A stretch of DNA of 64,000 bases from Parastagonospora avenae f. sp. tritici 18332-5 (GCA_022559985.1 JAFJTR010000108.1:1-64000), one strand, 5' to 3'; positions 46,869 to 58,934 are shown, counted from the stretch's first letter. Translations and numbers: made by a program. The notes: generated from the sequence alone by a model not told the origin.

Positions 46869-47805
46869 TTAACTAGTGGGCATCGTCGCTGCAGCGAAAT
46901 ATCAGCAAAGAAAGGGTGCTAACATATGCGAGCCGGTGAAACTGCGTTTTGCTTCGCGCAACAGTAGTGGAGTAAAGCCTATGTAATGGCGAAGGATATT
47001 GATTTGTAGAACATTCAATCATGTGACCGATGGGTGCGCAAGCGCCAGACGTGGGGCAACCCATGAAACGAGCCAATGCTGATGCTCTGGAGCCACGCAC
47101 CACACAGACGCCGCTTTCTGCCCACGTTCAACTCACCTCCCCATGTGGCCGGATTCGACATCTATACGCCTGATAATTACTTTATGCTCGAATTGCCACT
47201 GTCAAGTCGGTGCAAACGTCAACTCCCATAGCCGCCAACGTATTTTTCTATTCCATTCTATGTCGACAAATAAGCTCTAGTTCAGTAGTAGGTAGGCCAT
47301 GTTATCAATCTATTGTAGCAACTCTACTTAGCTTCTATAGAGTATAGATATGAGTGTGGAATGGGTTTGAACACACGGACGCGCTGGTGTGGAGGGGGTG
47401 CTCTGGGAAGCAGCACGTGTATGTGGATCCTGTACACTAGAATAAATGGCGCGAGGTATTTGCGTTGGTTACTGAGGCATCTGAAATTTAGAAAATCTGT
47501 TGCGTCGTCGCCAGATTGAGAGACACGAAAGAACGTCTGAAGCTGACCGACTAGTCCACATTTGACACGGCGCGCCAGGCTCCGCTCAACAACCAGGCTC
47601 ACACAACAATGTGTACATCCATGCTTCACCTTCACATAAGTACGTCCATTTTTGGCGCGGAAAGCCTAGTCCCGTCTGTTATTGACCCGTTCCCGTCTTG
47701 TCAAAGACTGGTGCTGATTGCATCGGGATTCGCTTTGGCAACTTTAGAAGAGAGGATGACACACAACACTAACCTGCGACTGAGATTCTTGAAATAACCT
47801 CAATT
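46869..47805. other. Divergent intergenic region
   Basis: Between the disrupted regulator and the GH2 gene. No supported gene. Confidence 0.5.
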
Positions 47806-50487
47806 ATGCATACATACGACGTAGATCAAAAACATTCTCCCGGGATGACACGACACGATCGCGTTGCGTTCACTTCGATAGCACTGGATTCGAATTGGAC
47901 GTTCAAGCAAGGCGGCCGGGACTCCACGGACGAATATCTACCAGCGAATGACTTGCCTACGGAGATATTTCGCGATCTTCTAAAGAACGGGAAGATCTCG
48001 GATCCATTTCAAGACCTCAACGAGCTATCTGTCCGCTGGGTTGGCGATAAAACATGGAAGTATCGCACGACGTTTACCGCACCAGCGAGCTACGAAAAGC
48101 CTGGCACAGTCACTCGCCTCAGGCTTGAGGGATTGGATACATTTGCTTCCGTTTATCTCAATGATGAGCGAATCTTGGAGTCCGATAATATGTTCGTAGA
48201 GCACTTCGTCGACGTCACTGGCAAATTACAGCTTCAAAGCAACATTCTCGAGATCGTCTTTGATTCTGCACGCAAGAAAGGTCTTGAGCTTGTGAAGGAG
48301 CACAAGAACCACCGCTTCATTGTCCATCAGACTGAAATCTCGCGAGGACCTGTTCGAAAAGCACAGTATCAGTGGGGCTGGGACTGGGGTCCAATACTCA
48401 TGAGCTGCGGACCATGGAAGCCAATCTCGCTGGAAAACTTCGTGTGCGAGATCAGGGATCTCTCGTCACAATATGAGCTGTCCTCAGACCTCAGGTCAGC
48501 ACGTCTGACAACGAGCGTTTTGTGGTCTGGACCTCTCGAATGTGTTCTCTTTACCATCGTAGAAAAGGGTACAAATGCAGAAATTGCTAGCAAATTCGTC
48601 ATCCCACACGAGAGTGACATGTCAGTCGCTGTCAGTGCAAGCTTCGAGCTTGACGACATTGCTTTGTGGTGGCCTCGTGGATATGGATCGCAAGCCATGT
48701 ACACTGTACGCGCTGAAGCACGCGCGAAAGGGCCAAGCGCAACCACTCTGCATACCTGCTCTCATACCTTCGGATTTCGGAAGGTGGAGCTGGTCCAAGA
48801 ACCTGACTCCGATGGAACGTCTTTCTATTTCCGAATCAACAACGTCGACATCTTCACCGGCGGTTCTTGCTGGATCCCAGCCGACTCTTTCCTTACGCGC
48901 ATCGGTGATGAGAGCTACAGGTCCTGGGTAGAGCTTGTCGCTGAGGGCAATCAGAACATGCTTCGTGTATGGGGCGGTGGTATATACGAAGCTGATGCAT
49001 TCTACGAAGCAGCGGATGAATTGGGCATCATGATCTGGCAAGACTTCATGTTCGCGTGTGCTAGCTATCCAGCCTACCCAGAGTATCTGGAAAGTGTGGA
49101 ACATGAAGCAAGACAAAGCGTGCGCAGACTCCGCCATCACCCGAGTCTGGTCATTTGGGCCGGCAACAATGAGGACTATCAGATCGTCGAGCGTTACGGG
49201 CTGCAGTACGACTTCGAGAACAAGGACCCACAGGCATGGCTTGAGTCTGAATTCCCTGCTCGATACATCTATGAGCACTTGCTACCTAATATCATCAAAG
49301 AAGAATGTCCGAGCATACCTTATCATCCTAGCTCACCCTTTGGCAACGGAAAAACCACGACACTCAAAGTGGACCCAACCGTTGGCGATGTTCATCAATG
49401 GAACGTCTGGAACGGTACCGCGGAGCCATACCAACGCCTACCCGAAATGGGCGGCCGCTTTGTATCCGAGTTTGGTATCGAAGCTTATCCGCATGTTTCT
49501 ACACTCGAAAATTGTATCACCGAAGGGCAAGAGCGCGCACCAGGATCCATAGCCATGGACTTTCGGAACAAAGCTGTTGGCCACGAGCGCAGGTTCATGT
49601 CCTACGTGCCGGAAAATTTTCGCATGCGACACGACCTTGAAGGCTTCGCGCACCTCACACAAGTGATGCAAGCAGATGCGATGTCATGGGCCTACAAAGG
49701 CTGGCGTCGACAGTGGGGTACTACAAAGAAGCGAAAGTGTGGTGGAGTGCTGGTATGGCAGTTGAATGATTGCTGGCCAACCATCTCCTGGGCAGTTGTT
49801 GACTACAATCTTGTACTCAAGCCAGCATTCTATGCGATCAAACGAGCTATGAAGTCAGTGACGATTGGTGTGCAGCGCAAGTTTAGGCCATGGACAATGC
49901 GACCTGCCGATGAGTTGTGGCAGCGCGATACTGGTCATATTGACATGCAAAATCTCTGGCGCAATGGAGAGTTTGATTTGTGGGTCACTAATGGCACGAG
50001 AGAGGAGCTGAAAGGGGAGATTGTTGTCAGGTGCTTCTCCATCCGTACGGGTGAAACGATCCGAACCTTGTCGAAGCAAGACGTCCTCATCATCCCGAAT
50101 GGTACTGTGGAGATTTTCAAAGACTATGTCTTTGTTGCTGAGGAAGTACAAGGAGCAAATGAGCCGTTCAAATTAGCTGATGCTGATCCGTATGTCGTCC
50201 AGGCGGTGCTCTACATCGACGGAGTATGCATAGCCAGCGATACCGCTTGGCCAGATCCGATCAAGTATCTAAACTTTGACGATCGGCAATTGGACGTACG
50301 GTGCCATGAAGACGGTTCAAACATAGTGCTCACTGCGGCCAAGCCGATTAAAGGCTTTGTGTTTGGTGAGAGGAAGGGAACGAAGTTGAGTGATAACGGT
50401 TTCGACATAATGCCACACGATTCAAAAGAAGTCGTGGTGAGAGGGTGTGTGGCGCAGGATTTGAAATGGTTATATATTGGAATGTAG
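47806..50487 (+). CDS. Beta-mannosidase, GH2 (B-type, intracellular)
   Basis: Single exon, 893 aa, intact. It hydrolyses terminal beta-mannosyl residues from manno-oligosaccharides, the last step of galactomannan and N-glycan core breakdown. Order of parts: jelly-roll sugar-binding domain (about 25-210, with W-K-Y-R-T-T-F and R-L-E-G-L-D-T-F-A-S-V-Y-L-N), the signature Q-Y-Q-W-G-W-D-W-G-P near 190, an Ig-like domain, and the TIM barrel with M-L-R-V-W-G-G-G-I-Y-E and the acid/base Glu456 in A-G-N-N-E-D-Y; the nucleophile Glu555 is in F-V-S-E-F-G-I-E. No signal peptide, which fits the fungal mannosidase B clade rather than the secreted mannosidase A. The first ATG is used; a second ATG at codon 14 (M-T-R-H-D-R-V) could be the true start. 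It ends 31 bp from the convergent F-box gene. Confidence 0.92.
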   Translation: MHTYDVDQKHSPGMTRHDRVAFTSIALDSNWTFKQGGRDSTDEYLPANDLPTEIFRDLLKNGKISDPFQDLNELSVRWVGDKTWKYRTTFTAPASYEKPGTVTRLRLEGLDTFASVYLNDERILESDNMFVEHFVDVTGKLQLQSNILEIVFDSARKKGLELVKEHKNHRFIVHQTEISRGPVRKAQYQWGWDWGPILMSCGPWKPISLENFVCEIRDLSSQYELSSDLRSARLTTSVLWSGPLECVLFTIVEKGTNAEIASKFVIPHESDMSVAVSASFELDDIALWWPRGYGSQAMYTVRAEARAKGPSATTLHTCSHTFGFRKVELVQEPDSDGTSFYFRINNVDIFTGGSCWIPADSFLTRIGDESYRSWVELVAEGNQNMLRVWGGGIYEADAFYEAADELGIMIWQDFMFACASYPAYPEYLESVEHEARQSVRRLRHHPSLVIWAGNNEDYQIVERYGLQYDFENKDPQAWLESEFPARYIYEHLLPNIIKEECPSIPYHPSSPFGNGKTTTLKVDPTVGDVHQWNVWNGTAEPYQRLPEMGGRFVSEFGIEAYPHVSTLENCITEGQERAPGSIAMDFRNKAVGHERRFMSYVPENFRMRHDLEGFAHLTQVMQADAMSWAYKGWRRQWGTTKKRKCGGVLVWQLNDCWPTISWAVVDYNLVLKPAFYAIKRAMKSVTIGVQRKFRPWTMRPADELWQRDTGHIDMQNLWRNGEFDLWVTNGTREELKGEIVVRCFSIRTGETIRTLSKQDVLIIPNGTVEIFKDYVFVAEEVQGANEPFKLADADPYVVQAVLYIDGVCIASDTAWPDPIKYLNFDDRQLDVRCHEDGSNIVLTAAKPIKGFVFGERKGTKLSDNGFDIMPHDSKEVVVRGCVAQDLKWLYIGM

Positions 50488-50518
50488 TCCTACTTGTTGA
50501 AAGTTGACAGCGTAGAAA

Positions 50519-52121
50519 CTACCCATGCCAATGCTCCAGATGCTCTTCCTCAGAATCACTCATGTCATCATCGCCAACAGTTCTGTCACATATCTTCCAA
50601 AACGCAGTCGGTCCGGCGGGGCCATGAGGGTCGAGGTCTTTGTCGAACCACGTTCCAATGACTCCTCTTTGTGATCGTATGCCACCGACCTGAATGCCTT
50701 CGCTTCGCCATCGCTCCTCTCCGCTGTCACAAGTCAGTAATACTCAGCCTCTATGACCATTGTCGAATAAAGTTTGCTTACCCGTAGAACACTGATATAG
50801 TCTCCCATCGCACTTCACCCTCGGGTGTCAATCGTACAGATCCTCTGATCTTGGAGTTTGCATTTGGATCCCATGCTGCATCGACAGATCTTGACTTGCC
50901 GCCAAAATAGACGACTGGTAGGTCTGGGTTATCAAAACGACCGGCAGATTTGACTTCTGTCACTTGCAAGTCCATCATGATGTGCCGGATTGCTTCGTCA
51001 GTGTCTAGGGGATCTCGAGGTTCATCGGATGGGTGTCGAAGTGCGTCTTCGCTGAAGTTGAAGGCAAAGAGATCATTGTAGTCCAAGAAGCACACAATCT
51101 GTTGCTTGGTCAGCGACCTTCCCATCAAGTCTGGGCGCTGTCATTGACATACTCGTGACCAGATTCCTGATACATTATACGGATCCTTTAGCATCAGCGG
51201 AACATCTGGCTCGTATAACAGCTTCGTTGAGTACTCTGGCATAAATTTTGCGCGTTCCGGTACCACGCCTTCGAGTACGTCCTTCCAGGGCGGGGAAAAT
51301 CTCGGTAGGTACCTTCTACAACACAGACCGGCATTGTAGCTCAGAATGATCATCAGACTCTCAATCATCTCCCAGTCGACCCTCATACTCCCATCATCAC
51401 GATATGGGCCCCATTTGGTATTATCAGTGTAGTTTCTCAGATCATATACTTTCGACCTTGCGAAAGGATGTGTTGACAGAACGCGGTTCCCAGTGTTCGA
51501 TGCCGGAATGCCATAAAGGCAGTGCAATTTGGCACTCAGTTGCCGCCCTTCCTCGTCGTTGGCGGGCTTCTGCAATTCATTCCCTGCTCGCGAATACAGC
51601 GATGATCGACACAGGAAGGCATTGCGATTTTGCGAAATGTGTAGGAACAGTTTTGCGATCTTGTCTTGGTTGGCTGAGTTGCCGAACTGGTCCTTTGATG
51701 CGGTGGCAATCAACTGGTTCACAGTCTCGCCAACGAATGTGAACTCATCACGCTGGCGAGTAATCAGCCTCACGGTTCCTTAAATATACATTGATCCTAC
51801 CTTCAGATCGTTATTAGCGGACTCCAAGGTCTTTTGACATCGGATGAGCTTCTGAAGTTCTGGCACCCAGTCAGGTTCCGGATCTGTCGGCCTGCGTCGC
51901 GGATCGTCCTATGCACATATTAGCCTTGGTTATTGCCTGCTGCGAACCCACAAGAGCCATACAAAGTTGCGTAAGTAATGCCACTTGTACAGCCTTGTGT
52001 TCTCTTTAATGAATTTGTTAAATCCTGATGATGTTTGTGCTACACATGCAAGGTCCTCGGCATTGATCTCTTCCAAGATGCGAATGAGGACGTCGTAGCA
52101 GAGATCGAGGAGTTCAGTCAT
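50519..52121 (-). CDS. F-box domain protein with conserved C-terminal W-F-D-K-D-x-D-x-H-G-P motif
   Basis: Five exons on the minus strand: 52121-51963, 51908-51801, 51752-51153, 51098-50782, 50723-50519; introns 48-58 bp; phases agree; 462 aa. The N-terminus is an F-box: L-C-Y-D-V-L-I-R-I-L-E-E-I, A-C-V-A-Q-T, then R-L-Y-K-W-H-Y-L-R-N-F. The F-box binds Skp1 and makes the protein a candidate SCF substrate adaptor. The remainder belongs to a family widespread in Ascomycota whose C-terminus reads R-W-R-S-E-G-I-Q-V-G-G, then G-T-W-F-D-K-D and H-G-P-A-G-P-T-A-F-W-K; its substrates are unknown to me. It ends with an acidic tail. Gene end overlaps nothing, 31 bp from the stop of the convergent mannosidase gene, so the 3'UTRs very likely overlap. 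Confidence 0.85.
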
Positions 52122-53787
52122 CGTATTAACTCATAGAGTTGTAGTTAGCGACAATAATCAACAGAAAAAATAGCTCGACATGTGGTGTTGCGAGTATGCA
52201 GGTGTAATGTCGATGTCGTGATGCACATGAGCGGGGCTTACTTAGTGCGGAGATAAGGGACTCGCCGGCTGATTAATGCCGTTGGTGACTCTTTCGTCCC
52301 CTTCCGGCTCGCCACATCGCCCGCACGACACATGGTCGATGTATGCGCGCGCACATTTGCATTGCTTAAAGAAAGTACTGAATCCAATCTTGTCATGAGA
52401 AAGCCGTAATTGGTTCTGTAGACAATCTTGAAGGTCTCATTGCAGACATGCACCAGGCATTCATCTTTCAATGACAGGAGCAAAATTTAAGTGCATATTG
52501 CTGGTATAACAAATGCGTCTGCTAGCTACGGAATGGTCTCATGTACCTTTTCTTCACAACGCCTCTTTTCCCGTTTTCCAGTATCTTTCGGGTGTTGCCA
52601 TACGTACAGTCAGCTTGACCGCGATACCCCGCTTCGTTACCAAGGTACATGTTCAGCGGCTTGCATCGATGCCAGAAACAAAGGTCAGCTCGGTGAACCT
52701 TTAGATCTCCACCAGCAGTACTTGATACAGTCCTGTATTCCCTCGTGGTCTGAGCTTCTGGGCCCTCCTATGAGGGTGAGCCTGTTGTGCAGTTGGCGAC
52801 TTCCGGTCATGAGGAAGGTACGTCGCTGTACGCCACGATAATCATATAGATGAACGATCGCCAACATACACGAGGATGCTACTGGCTCGCAGCAAATACT
52901 TAAGGCCTTCAATTGTCCAGGAAGATGCCACTGTCAATCTAGCAAACAGTGTCATGTAGCTATTCTTCTTCGATCAGCTGCACAACATCTTTTGCGCGCA
53001 CCTTATTTTTCGTAATAGCATTTCCCCGCTATGAACAGCATTCACTGTTTGGTAGGCTCGATTGAGACAATGATTTTATAGCCCCAAGGCACGTCCACTA
53101 ACTCGGGGTTCTACGGCCGGGTTCACCGACCTGAAATCGAAATCTCATAGTTAATGTTACAATGTATCGACTTACAACCGGAACAAGTCTCATTAACTAC
53201 CCCAGTTGGTCATCTGCTGCGCTTCACTGCTCGCCCGGAGGCGAGTTCTCTTCGCCTTCGCTAAAGAGTATGAATTTGCGGCTCTACAAAGCGTTGCTTC
53301 CAGGTTGCTTCCAGAAGAGCATCAGCTGACAATAAGACCAGGATTGTCACTTCGTGAATTATATTGCTGTAATCCAGACGGACCGGGTTTACATGAATCT
53401 TACAACGTGCAGTGATGAGGCTCAACTTCGGTCGCACTTTCGCCAGGGTGCCTCGTCTAGTTGCATTTTGCCGACGTCTTCTCGACCAATGTTTATGCTG
53501 CCGCAGCAGGAATTATACAACATGTGGTAAGTGGCTAAAATCCCTTGTGTTTCGCGAAAGGAATTTAATATAAAAACAAGATCTACATATACCTCATCGA
53601 CCCCGAACTTTGGAGACGCACTTTCTTTTGTGGAGCAGCCAACGACAAAGTAGACTAAGTCATAAACCATGACGGTGCTATAGGGCAAGGAACATGGCTG
53701 CTTGGGTGGTACAAAAGGCGATGCAAATCCGCTCGTCAATGAAATTGTCAGCTTCCATCGTATTGATAGACGGCATCACTGCTGAAC
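52122..53787. other. Divergent intergenic region
   Basis: Between the F-box gene and the GH12 gene. No supported gene. A weak TATA-like ATATAAAA lies at about 53568, some 220 bp before the GH12 start. Confidence 0.45.
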
Positions 53788-54762
53788 ATGAAGGCCTCAA
53801 TTGCTCTTTTTGCGACGCTCCTGTCGGCGGCATATGCCAGCCCTGCCGCACAACGTGAGTCCTCGAGGCGAACTCAGTCTCCACAACTCTAGTTCTAACA
53901 AAGTTTGTAGCCGCATTCGCAGGAACGCCTACCGTTCGCCAAGAGGGATCAGCTGTCCAGGCTCAAGTCAGTCTCTGCACTCAGTATGCCTACCACGCAG
54001 AAGCCGGTTACGAAATCTTAAACAACCTTTGGGGCAAAGACACTGCCACCTCGGGCTCGCAGTGCACCTACTTCGATGGCACTACCGGATCCGGTATCAA
54101 GTGGAGCACTGACTGGACCTGGGCTGGCGGTCAGGACAACGTCAAGAGTTATGCGTATGCTGGACGCATCTTGACCAAGGGCCAAATTGTCAGTAAAGTG
54201 AAGAGCATGCCCACGACGATCCAGTGGAAGTATGATGTGAACACCATGCGCTGCAATGTCGCATACGATGTCTTCACTGCGGCGGACCCCAACCATGTCA
54301 ACAGCAGCGGCGACTACGAGTTGATGATTTGGTGAGTACCATAGCTACCTTCTGCCCTAAAATTTCGGTCCCAATGACTACTCCAAGGCTCGGTCGTTAC
54401 GGCGGCGTATGGCCCATTAGTCAGTCCGGTGCCAAGATCGCATCCGTCACCATCGCCGGGTACAAATTCGATTTGTACTTTGGTTACAACGGATCGATGA
54501 AGGTGTACAGCTTCCTCACCCCGACACCAGAGAGCCCATACACTACCTTCAACGCCGATGTCAAGTTGTTCTTCGACTACTTGACCCAGAATCAGGGATA
54601 CCCCGCAAGCACACAGAACTTGATTGGTAAGTAAGACAGCAAGGTCGTAGAGGGATTGTGGCTAATGTCATGTTTGTAGTCTACCAGATCGGCACTGAAG
54701 CATTCACTGGAGGACCAGCCAAGTTCACCGTGGATCAATTCAGTGCGAACGTCAACATGTAA
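53788..54762 (+). CDS. GH12 endoglucanase (xyloglucanase type), secreted
   Basis: Four exons: 53788-53854, 53911-54331, 54388-54626, 54680-54762; introns 53-56 bp; product 269 aa, usual for GH12. Retaining enzyme that cuts beta-1,4-glucan or xyloglucan in plant cell walls. The N-terminus MKASIALFATLLSAAYA is a signal peptide. Family features: C-T-Q-Y near the mature start, N-N-L-W-G, W-x-W-x-G-G, the catalytic nucleophile Glu159 in Y-E-L-M-I-W-L (codon pair split by intron 2) and the acid/base Glu249 in G-T-E-A-F-T-G-G. No carbohydrate-binding module. Known GH12 family members in plant pathogens can be recognised by the host as apoplastic patterns. Convergent with the TAP-like gene (80 bp between stops). 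Confidence 0.93.
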
Positions 54763-54842
54763 GCGGTGTCGTGAAATCGGAATGGGAAAGCTTCTTGGCA
54801 ACCAGTATGGTGGATGTACATAGGAACAACAATAGCGTCGTC

Positions 54843-56416
54843 TCACGATTTCGTGACCAGTCCATCCTTAGGTGCATTACCTGTGACCAAGTAATCACTA
54901 ATGACCTTCTGCGTCTCTCCGCCCAGCAAGAAGCTCGTGTGTCCCGCGCCGTCTCGCGTCAAAAGCACCCGGTTATCCAGCTCATCCATCATACCTAATG
55001 CCCAAGTTAATCCACAGCTGGGATCCGCGACACTGTTTGCAAGCAATATTGTGGCCTTCGTCTTCACATCCAGCTTCTTGGGCGGGTTCTTGAGAGGTAT
55101 CGGCCAGCCCAAACAAGCGTGTTGTAGAATCCAGCTTTGTGATGCACCGCGTGTCAAGGGGCTGAATTCAGTTGCCTGAGTCTCTTTTGCGCGGATAGCC
55201 GCCAACGTATTATCGTTGTGCGTCCAATCCAAACATCCAATACCGAGGAAAGCGAGATTTTGTGGAGAGTCGACGACCGTGGAGAGAGCTGTTGCATCGC
55301 CGCGACTAGCGTTATATAGCGCGTCTGAGAGAACGCCCCAAGTGCTCCCGAAGTTTGGATTCCTACCAGCAAAGGTGAGGTATTGCTGTGCGTTGAAAGT
55401 CATCTCTTCAGCATTTACATCCTTGTAGCAGTTCGTGCCGTTGCATTTTGATGCAGGAATGGGAGTCGCTGTGGCCTTTTCTAAAAGTGACTTCCAGAGC
55501 GCTTGTACATCTTGGCCCTTCAGCTTAGAGGATTCGTCCTTTGCAGCCCAGTCGAAGAACTTCTTGAGAACGAGCTCGTAAGTTGAGCTTTCGATTAGCG
55601 AATTCGCCGCTTCAGACTGCGAGTGTTGTAGGATGCCATCTAATGCGAGCGTGCGGACATTGTTCGGGTACAAATCTGCGTATGTGTACCCTAGCTGCGA
55701 GCCGTAGGAGAGACCGAGGAAGTTGATGGGCTCGTTGCCCAGAGCGACTCGTATAGCTTCATGATCCTTTGCGGCGCTTGACGAATGTTAATTGTAGTTC
55801 GAACTGAGGGAGGCGCAAGTTACCTGATGGTGTCAAGATGCTCAAACAATGGCCCGGTGAGCTTGCGACACGACTCGCCGAGTCTTCTGTTCTTGTCTAC
55901 CAACTTTTCATACTCCTCTTCGGTTTTGGGGAACAGTGAAACGCGCTCCGCATATATGGTATTGTCGCACTGAACTTGATGGCTCATTCCCACACCTCTA
56001 GGGTCCAGTCCGATGATGTCAAAGCTGGCTCGTATTGTTTCGTCGAAGCCGGGCGCCCCAGGACCAAAGAAAGGTACAATCTCTGCTGCGCTTCCACCAG
56101 GTCCTCCAGGGTTAACGAACAGACTACCAATTTTCTTTGTCGAGTTGGATGCGATCGCGGGAAGTTTGACCATCCCAAGAGTGAAATGCTCTCCACCAGG
56201 CTGGTTCCAGTCAATAGGCACAGAGAAGTTACCGCATTTCAGACTAGCACCGATCTCCTTGGGGCAGGTACTCCATTCGATGGTGGACTGAGTCTTGCTT
56301 GTGGAAAGAGCAGTCGAATCGCGTGACGTGATTGTGGGCAGAGCGGAAGTCGTCGTCAGCAATAATATTGTACAAAGCGGGGTTGTCAAGCGACTTGACT
56401 GTGTGAACCGGGTCAT
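54843..56416 (-). CDS. Secreted alpha/beta hydrolase, TAP-like (tripeptidyl aminopeptidase type)
   Basis: Exons 56416-55824 and 55776-54843 on the minus strand; 47-bp intron, phase 2; 508 aa. Signal peptide in the first 25 residues (T-P-L-C-T-I-L-L-L-T-T-T-S-A-L). Oxyanion region N-P-G-G-P-G-G-S, then D-P-R-G-V-G, and the nucleophile elbow G-L-S-Y-G with Ser221. The C-terminal TAP-like part carries Asp449 (V-A-D-P) and His477 (G-A-G-H-T-S-F), so the triad is complete. Members of this family in Streptomyces release tripeptides; fungal relatives are secreted peptidase or esterase-like enzymes, so the exact substrate is open. Several Cys in the second half suggest disulfides, consistent with secretion. 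Confidence 0.9.
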
Positions 56417-56947
56417 CTTGATTAGCAGCGAGCAAGAATACGCGACAAATGAATGAGACGTGAACGGTGAAACTGTGAGATCCTCGAACGTGCTTTATAC
56501 CAAGTACTGCAAGCATCAGGGACACATTCCGCGCGACATGAAAGCAAGCAAGCCCATGGCAAGACGGTCAGAGCTGGACTATTCTTGGAGGTCAGTGCCT
56601 CCGCACAACTGTTGCGCCAACGACAAGACCACCAACACGACGTGTTCTGCATATATCGGTCGCACCCCCTTTGTTTTGGTCCGTGAAGTGAAATGATGGT
56701 TCATGGGTTCCGGGGCTTTTGCGGGGAACAGACGCCGAAACGACAACGTCGTCTAACTTTCTAGAGTTTCTGATTCGCGCTTATTCCTCATAGAGTTCGG
56801 GTGAGCTGCCGTGAGCCTGGGAAGCTGACAATATATCCTGGAGCAATAACGTGCAGGCCCGAATGCCGGGAATGACCTTTCTCTAACTTAGAGCCGCAAC
56901 GGGAATAGCGCTGATTGCTTAGTGAAGCTTGTCTCATTTTATCTCAT
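56417..56947. other. Intergenic
   Basis: Upstream flank of the TAP-like gene and downstream flank of the DUF4267 gene, both minus strand. No supported gene. Confidence 0.5.
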
Positions 56948-57430
56948 CTACCACAAGGGGTCATTCCGTCCCCAGTACAATAGACTGCCACCAACAACGA
57001 GACTGTTGAATATTCCAATATAATGGCCCACGATCTTATCTTTGACGCCATATGCCTGCACGATGACGGTGTCTGCGACTGTCGCTACCAGACCTGCCAG
57101 CACGGCGACACCAAGACTCCTTCGGTCTCGCAGTACTAACCCAAACGTCAACAAGAGGACCCCATTTTGCACATTGCGCGCTGCGATTGCTGCGACCAAT
57201 GCTTTCTTCGTCTGTTGTTCGGCCTCGGACGATGGAACGTTCGTGTTGGATTTCGTTGACGTCGACGCGCTGCTCGAAGCAGGCGCGTCAAAGATGGGAA
57301 GACCGTAGCCATTAGCGAAGAAGGCGGGATTGCGCAAGCCGATGATGCCAAACGGAAGCAGTTCGAGAGTTCCGATGATGAGCGCGAGGCATTCCGCTGG
57401 CGGAGGGAGATGATAGAAAAGGTTGGACAT
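56948..57430 (-). CDS. DUF4267-type small membrane protein
   Basis: Single exon, 160 aa, starting at ATG 57430. Hydrophobic segments at about 12-32 (C-L-A-L-I-I-G-T-L-E-L-L-P-F-G), 78-100 (A-R-N-V-Q-N-G-V-L-L-L-T-F), 105-125 and 135-153 suggest four membrane helices; a Ser/Thr-rich loop lies between the first two. The A-A-R-N-x-x-x-G motif before a helix and the short length match the DUF4267 family of fungal and bacterial integral membrane proteins. Molecular function unknown. Promoter lies in the following 0.5 kb, shared with the plus-strand gene at 57917. Confidence 0.75.
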   Translation of the reverse strand: MSNLFYHLPPPAECLALIIGTLELLPFGIIGLRNPAFFANGYGLPIFDAPASSSASTSTKSNTNVPSSEAEQQTKKALVAAIAARNVQNGVLLLTFGLVLRDRRSLGVAVLAGLVATVADTVIVQAYGVKDKIVGHYIGIFNSLVVGGSLLYWGRNDPLW

Positions 57431-57916
57431 GATTTTCAGAGCGCGACGTTTGATTTGATCAGCAGCGACTACGAAGAAGAACAGACACGAGACAGCTTTG
57501 CTCTTCTATATCCATACCGATGTCAAAATAGTAGAGCGTCATGTTGAACCTTCACGCACCACGATGCACGAATCGGACTTCCTCGGGCTTTGATTGGCGG
57601 CGTCACGCCAATCTGCGGACTTCGGAAGTGGGGAGAAGCCATCACACAACAACTCCACTCCATCGTTCGCATCATCAACATCACGTAGGTGAGACTCGAT
57701 GTCGCTTTACGCGGTTTCGAAGGCGCTTGATTTCTGCGTTAAGACAATAGGATTTTTGGTATAATGCTAATTTCAGTCTCGTGTATATTGGGGCGTAGTC
57801 ACGACAAGATGTTCCTGGAGATGACTTTTACGCTGCAGGACTCAATTGTATGTCGCAGTCGAGCGCATAGATGATTGTAGAAACGTCGCCATCCCGGGTC
57901 TTCGCTTTCAAGCACG
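57431..57916. other. Divergent intergenic region
   Basis: Between the DUF4267 gene and the disrupted F-box-like gene. No supported gene. Confidence 0.45.
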
Positions 57917-58934
57917 ATGGACCCCAACAATTTGCCCAGTCGACCTTTACTAACTTCTAAGGCTGCTCTCGATGACATGTGAGCTACAAGTACACTCCAC
58001 ATCAAACGATCTCACTGACATTCTTAGAACTCGTCTAAACGCAGTTCAATCTCCACTCCTCCGCCTCCCAGCAGAAATCCGCCTTGAAATCTGGACTCTA
58101 CTCCACGCAAAAGTTTCCCACCCCGAACCCCACGAGCTCCTCGACGCGCGAGATACCTACGGTCTCGAAGGCTCGCGATGCGATGACCATCGAGACTGCC
58201 TTAAAAAGGTGCCCAGAAACACCGTCATCAACGTCGGCGGCTACGCATGGCCCTCGCGAGTAAAGACACGGCTTTGCAAGTCGCACAAACTCGCCTACAA
58301 CGTCTGCACCCCGAAGCCAGGACGCACGTGTAGCTGGGGCACCTACTACCATCCACGCCGCCTTGGACACCCCATCGTATGTAAACAGTACTGGGCACAA
58401 ACGACGGCTTTGTTTTACTAGAGCAGTGCCTGGGTGTTCCACACGCAGTAGGATCTATGCCTGCTCATCAAGTCCAAACAAGCCTGCATCTCACGCATCC
58501 GTCGCATCGTCGTATTCTGCCCCAAAGCCGAGACGCTGCTGCGCCTCTGCCATGTGTGGCAGAACGCACTGACATGGCCGATGCTCCGCCACTTTGAGAG
58601 TCTGCGGGGCGTGGAAGTGAGTCTCTCGCTGTATTCGGGTGGACGTGGATGGCGGAGGAAACTGGATCTCATGAACGATAGGGAGTGGAAGAAGATGGGT
58701 TTGCCGCTTATGAGTCGTGCGTTTCAGCAGCATCGGTTGGATCAAAGATTGACCAGGGTGTGTACGAGTCGGACTTGCGAGCGGACGGAGGCGGAGAGTT
58801 GGGATGGGACGATGAGGAGCTTGATGTTGGAGCATGTGCCACTTGGGCAGAGTGGGCTTGTGAGGGAGAGGAAGAAAATGGAGAAAGAGACGAAAAGGGC
58901 AAGGAAGATGGAGAAGTGTAGTGCAGAAGGCTAG
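57917..58934 (+). pseudogene. Fungal F-box-like (2EXR type) gene with two in-frame TAG codons
   Basis: Exon 57917-57978, intron 57979-58027 (GTGAGC ... CTGAC ... TTAG, phase 2), second exon from 58028. The protein starts MDPNNLPS and contains S-P-L-L-R-L-P-A-E-I-R-L-E-I-W-T-L-L, the small N-terminal block of many Dothideomycete proteins. Further on, K-Q-Y-W-A-Q-T-T-A-L-F-Y and S-S-A-W-V-F-H-T fit the family, but TAG codons follow directly at 58419-58421 and at 58449-58451, after which the same frame goes on (R-I-R-R-I-V-V-F and later) to 58934. Both TAGs could come from CAG by C-to-T at CpA. The first lies at the end of a 45-nt in-frame GTATGT...CTAG segment (58377-58421) that could be spliced; the second has no such escape. 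Function of the intact family unknown. Confidence 0.6.
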
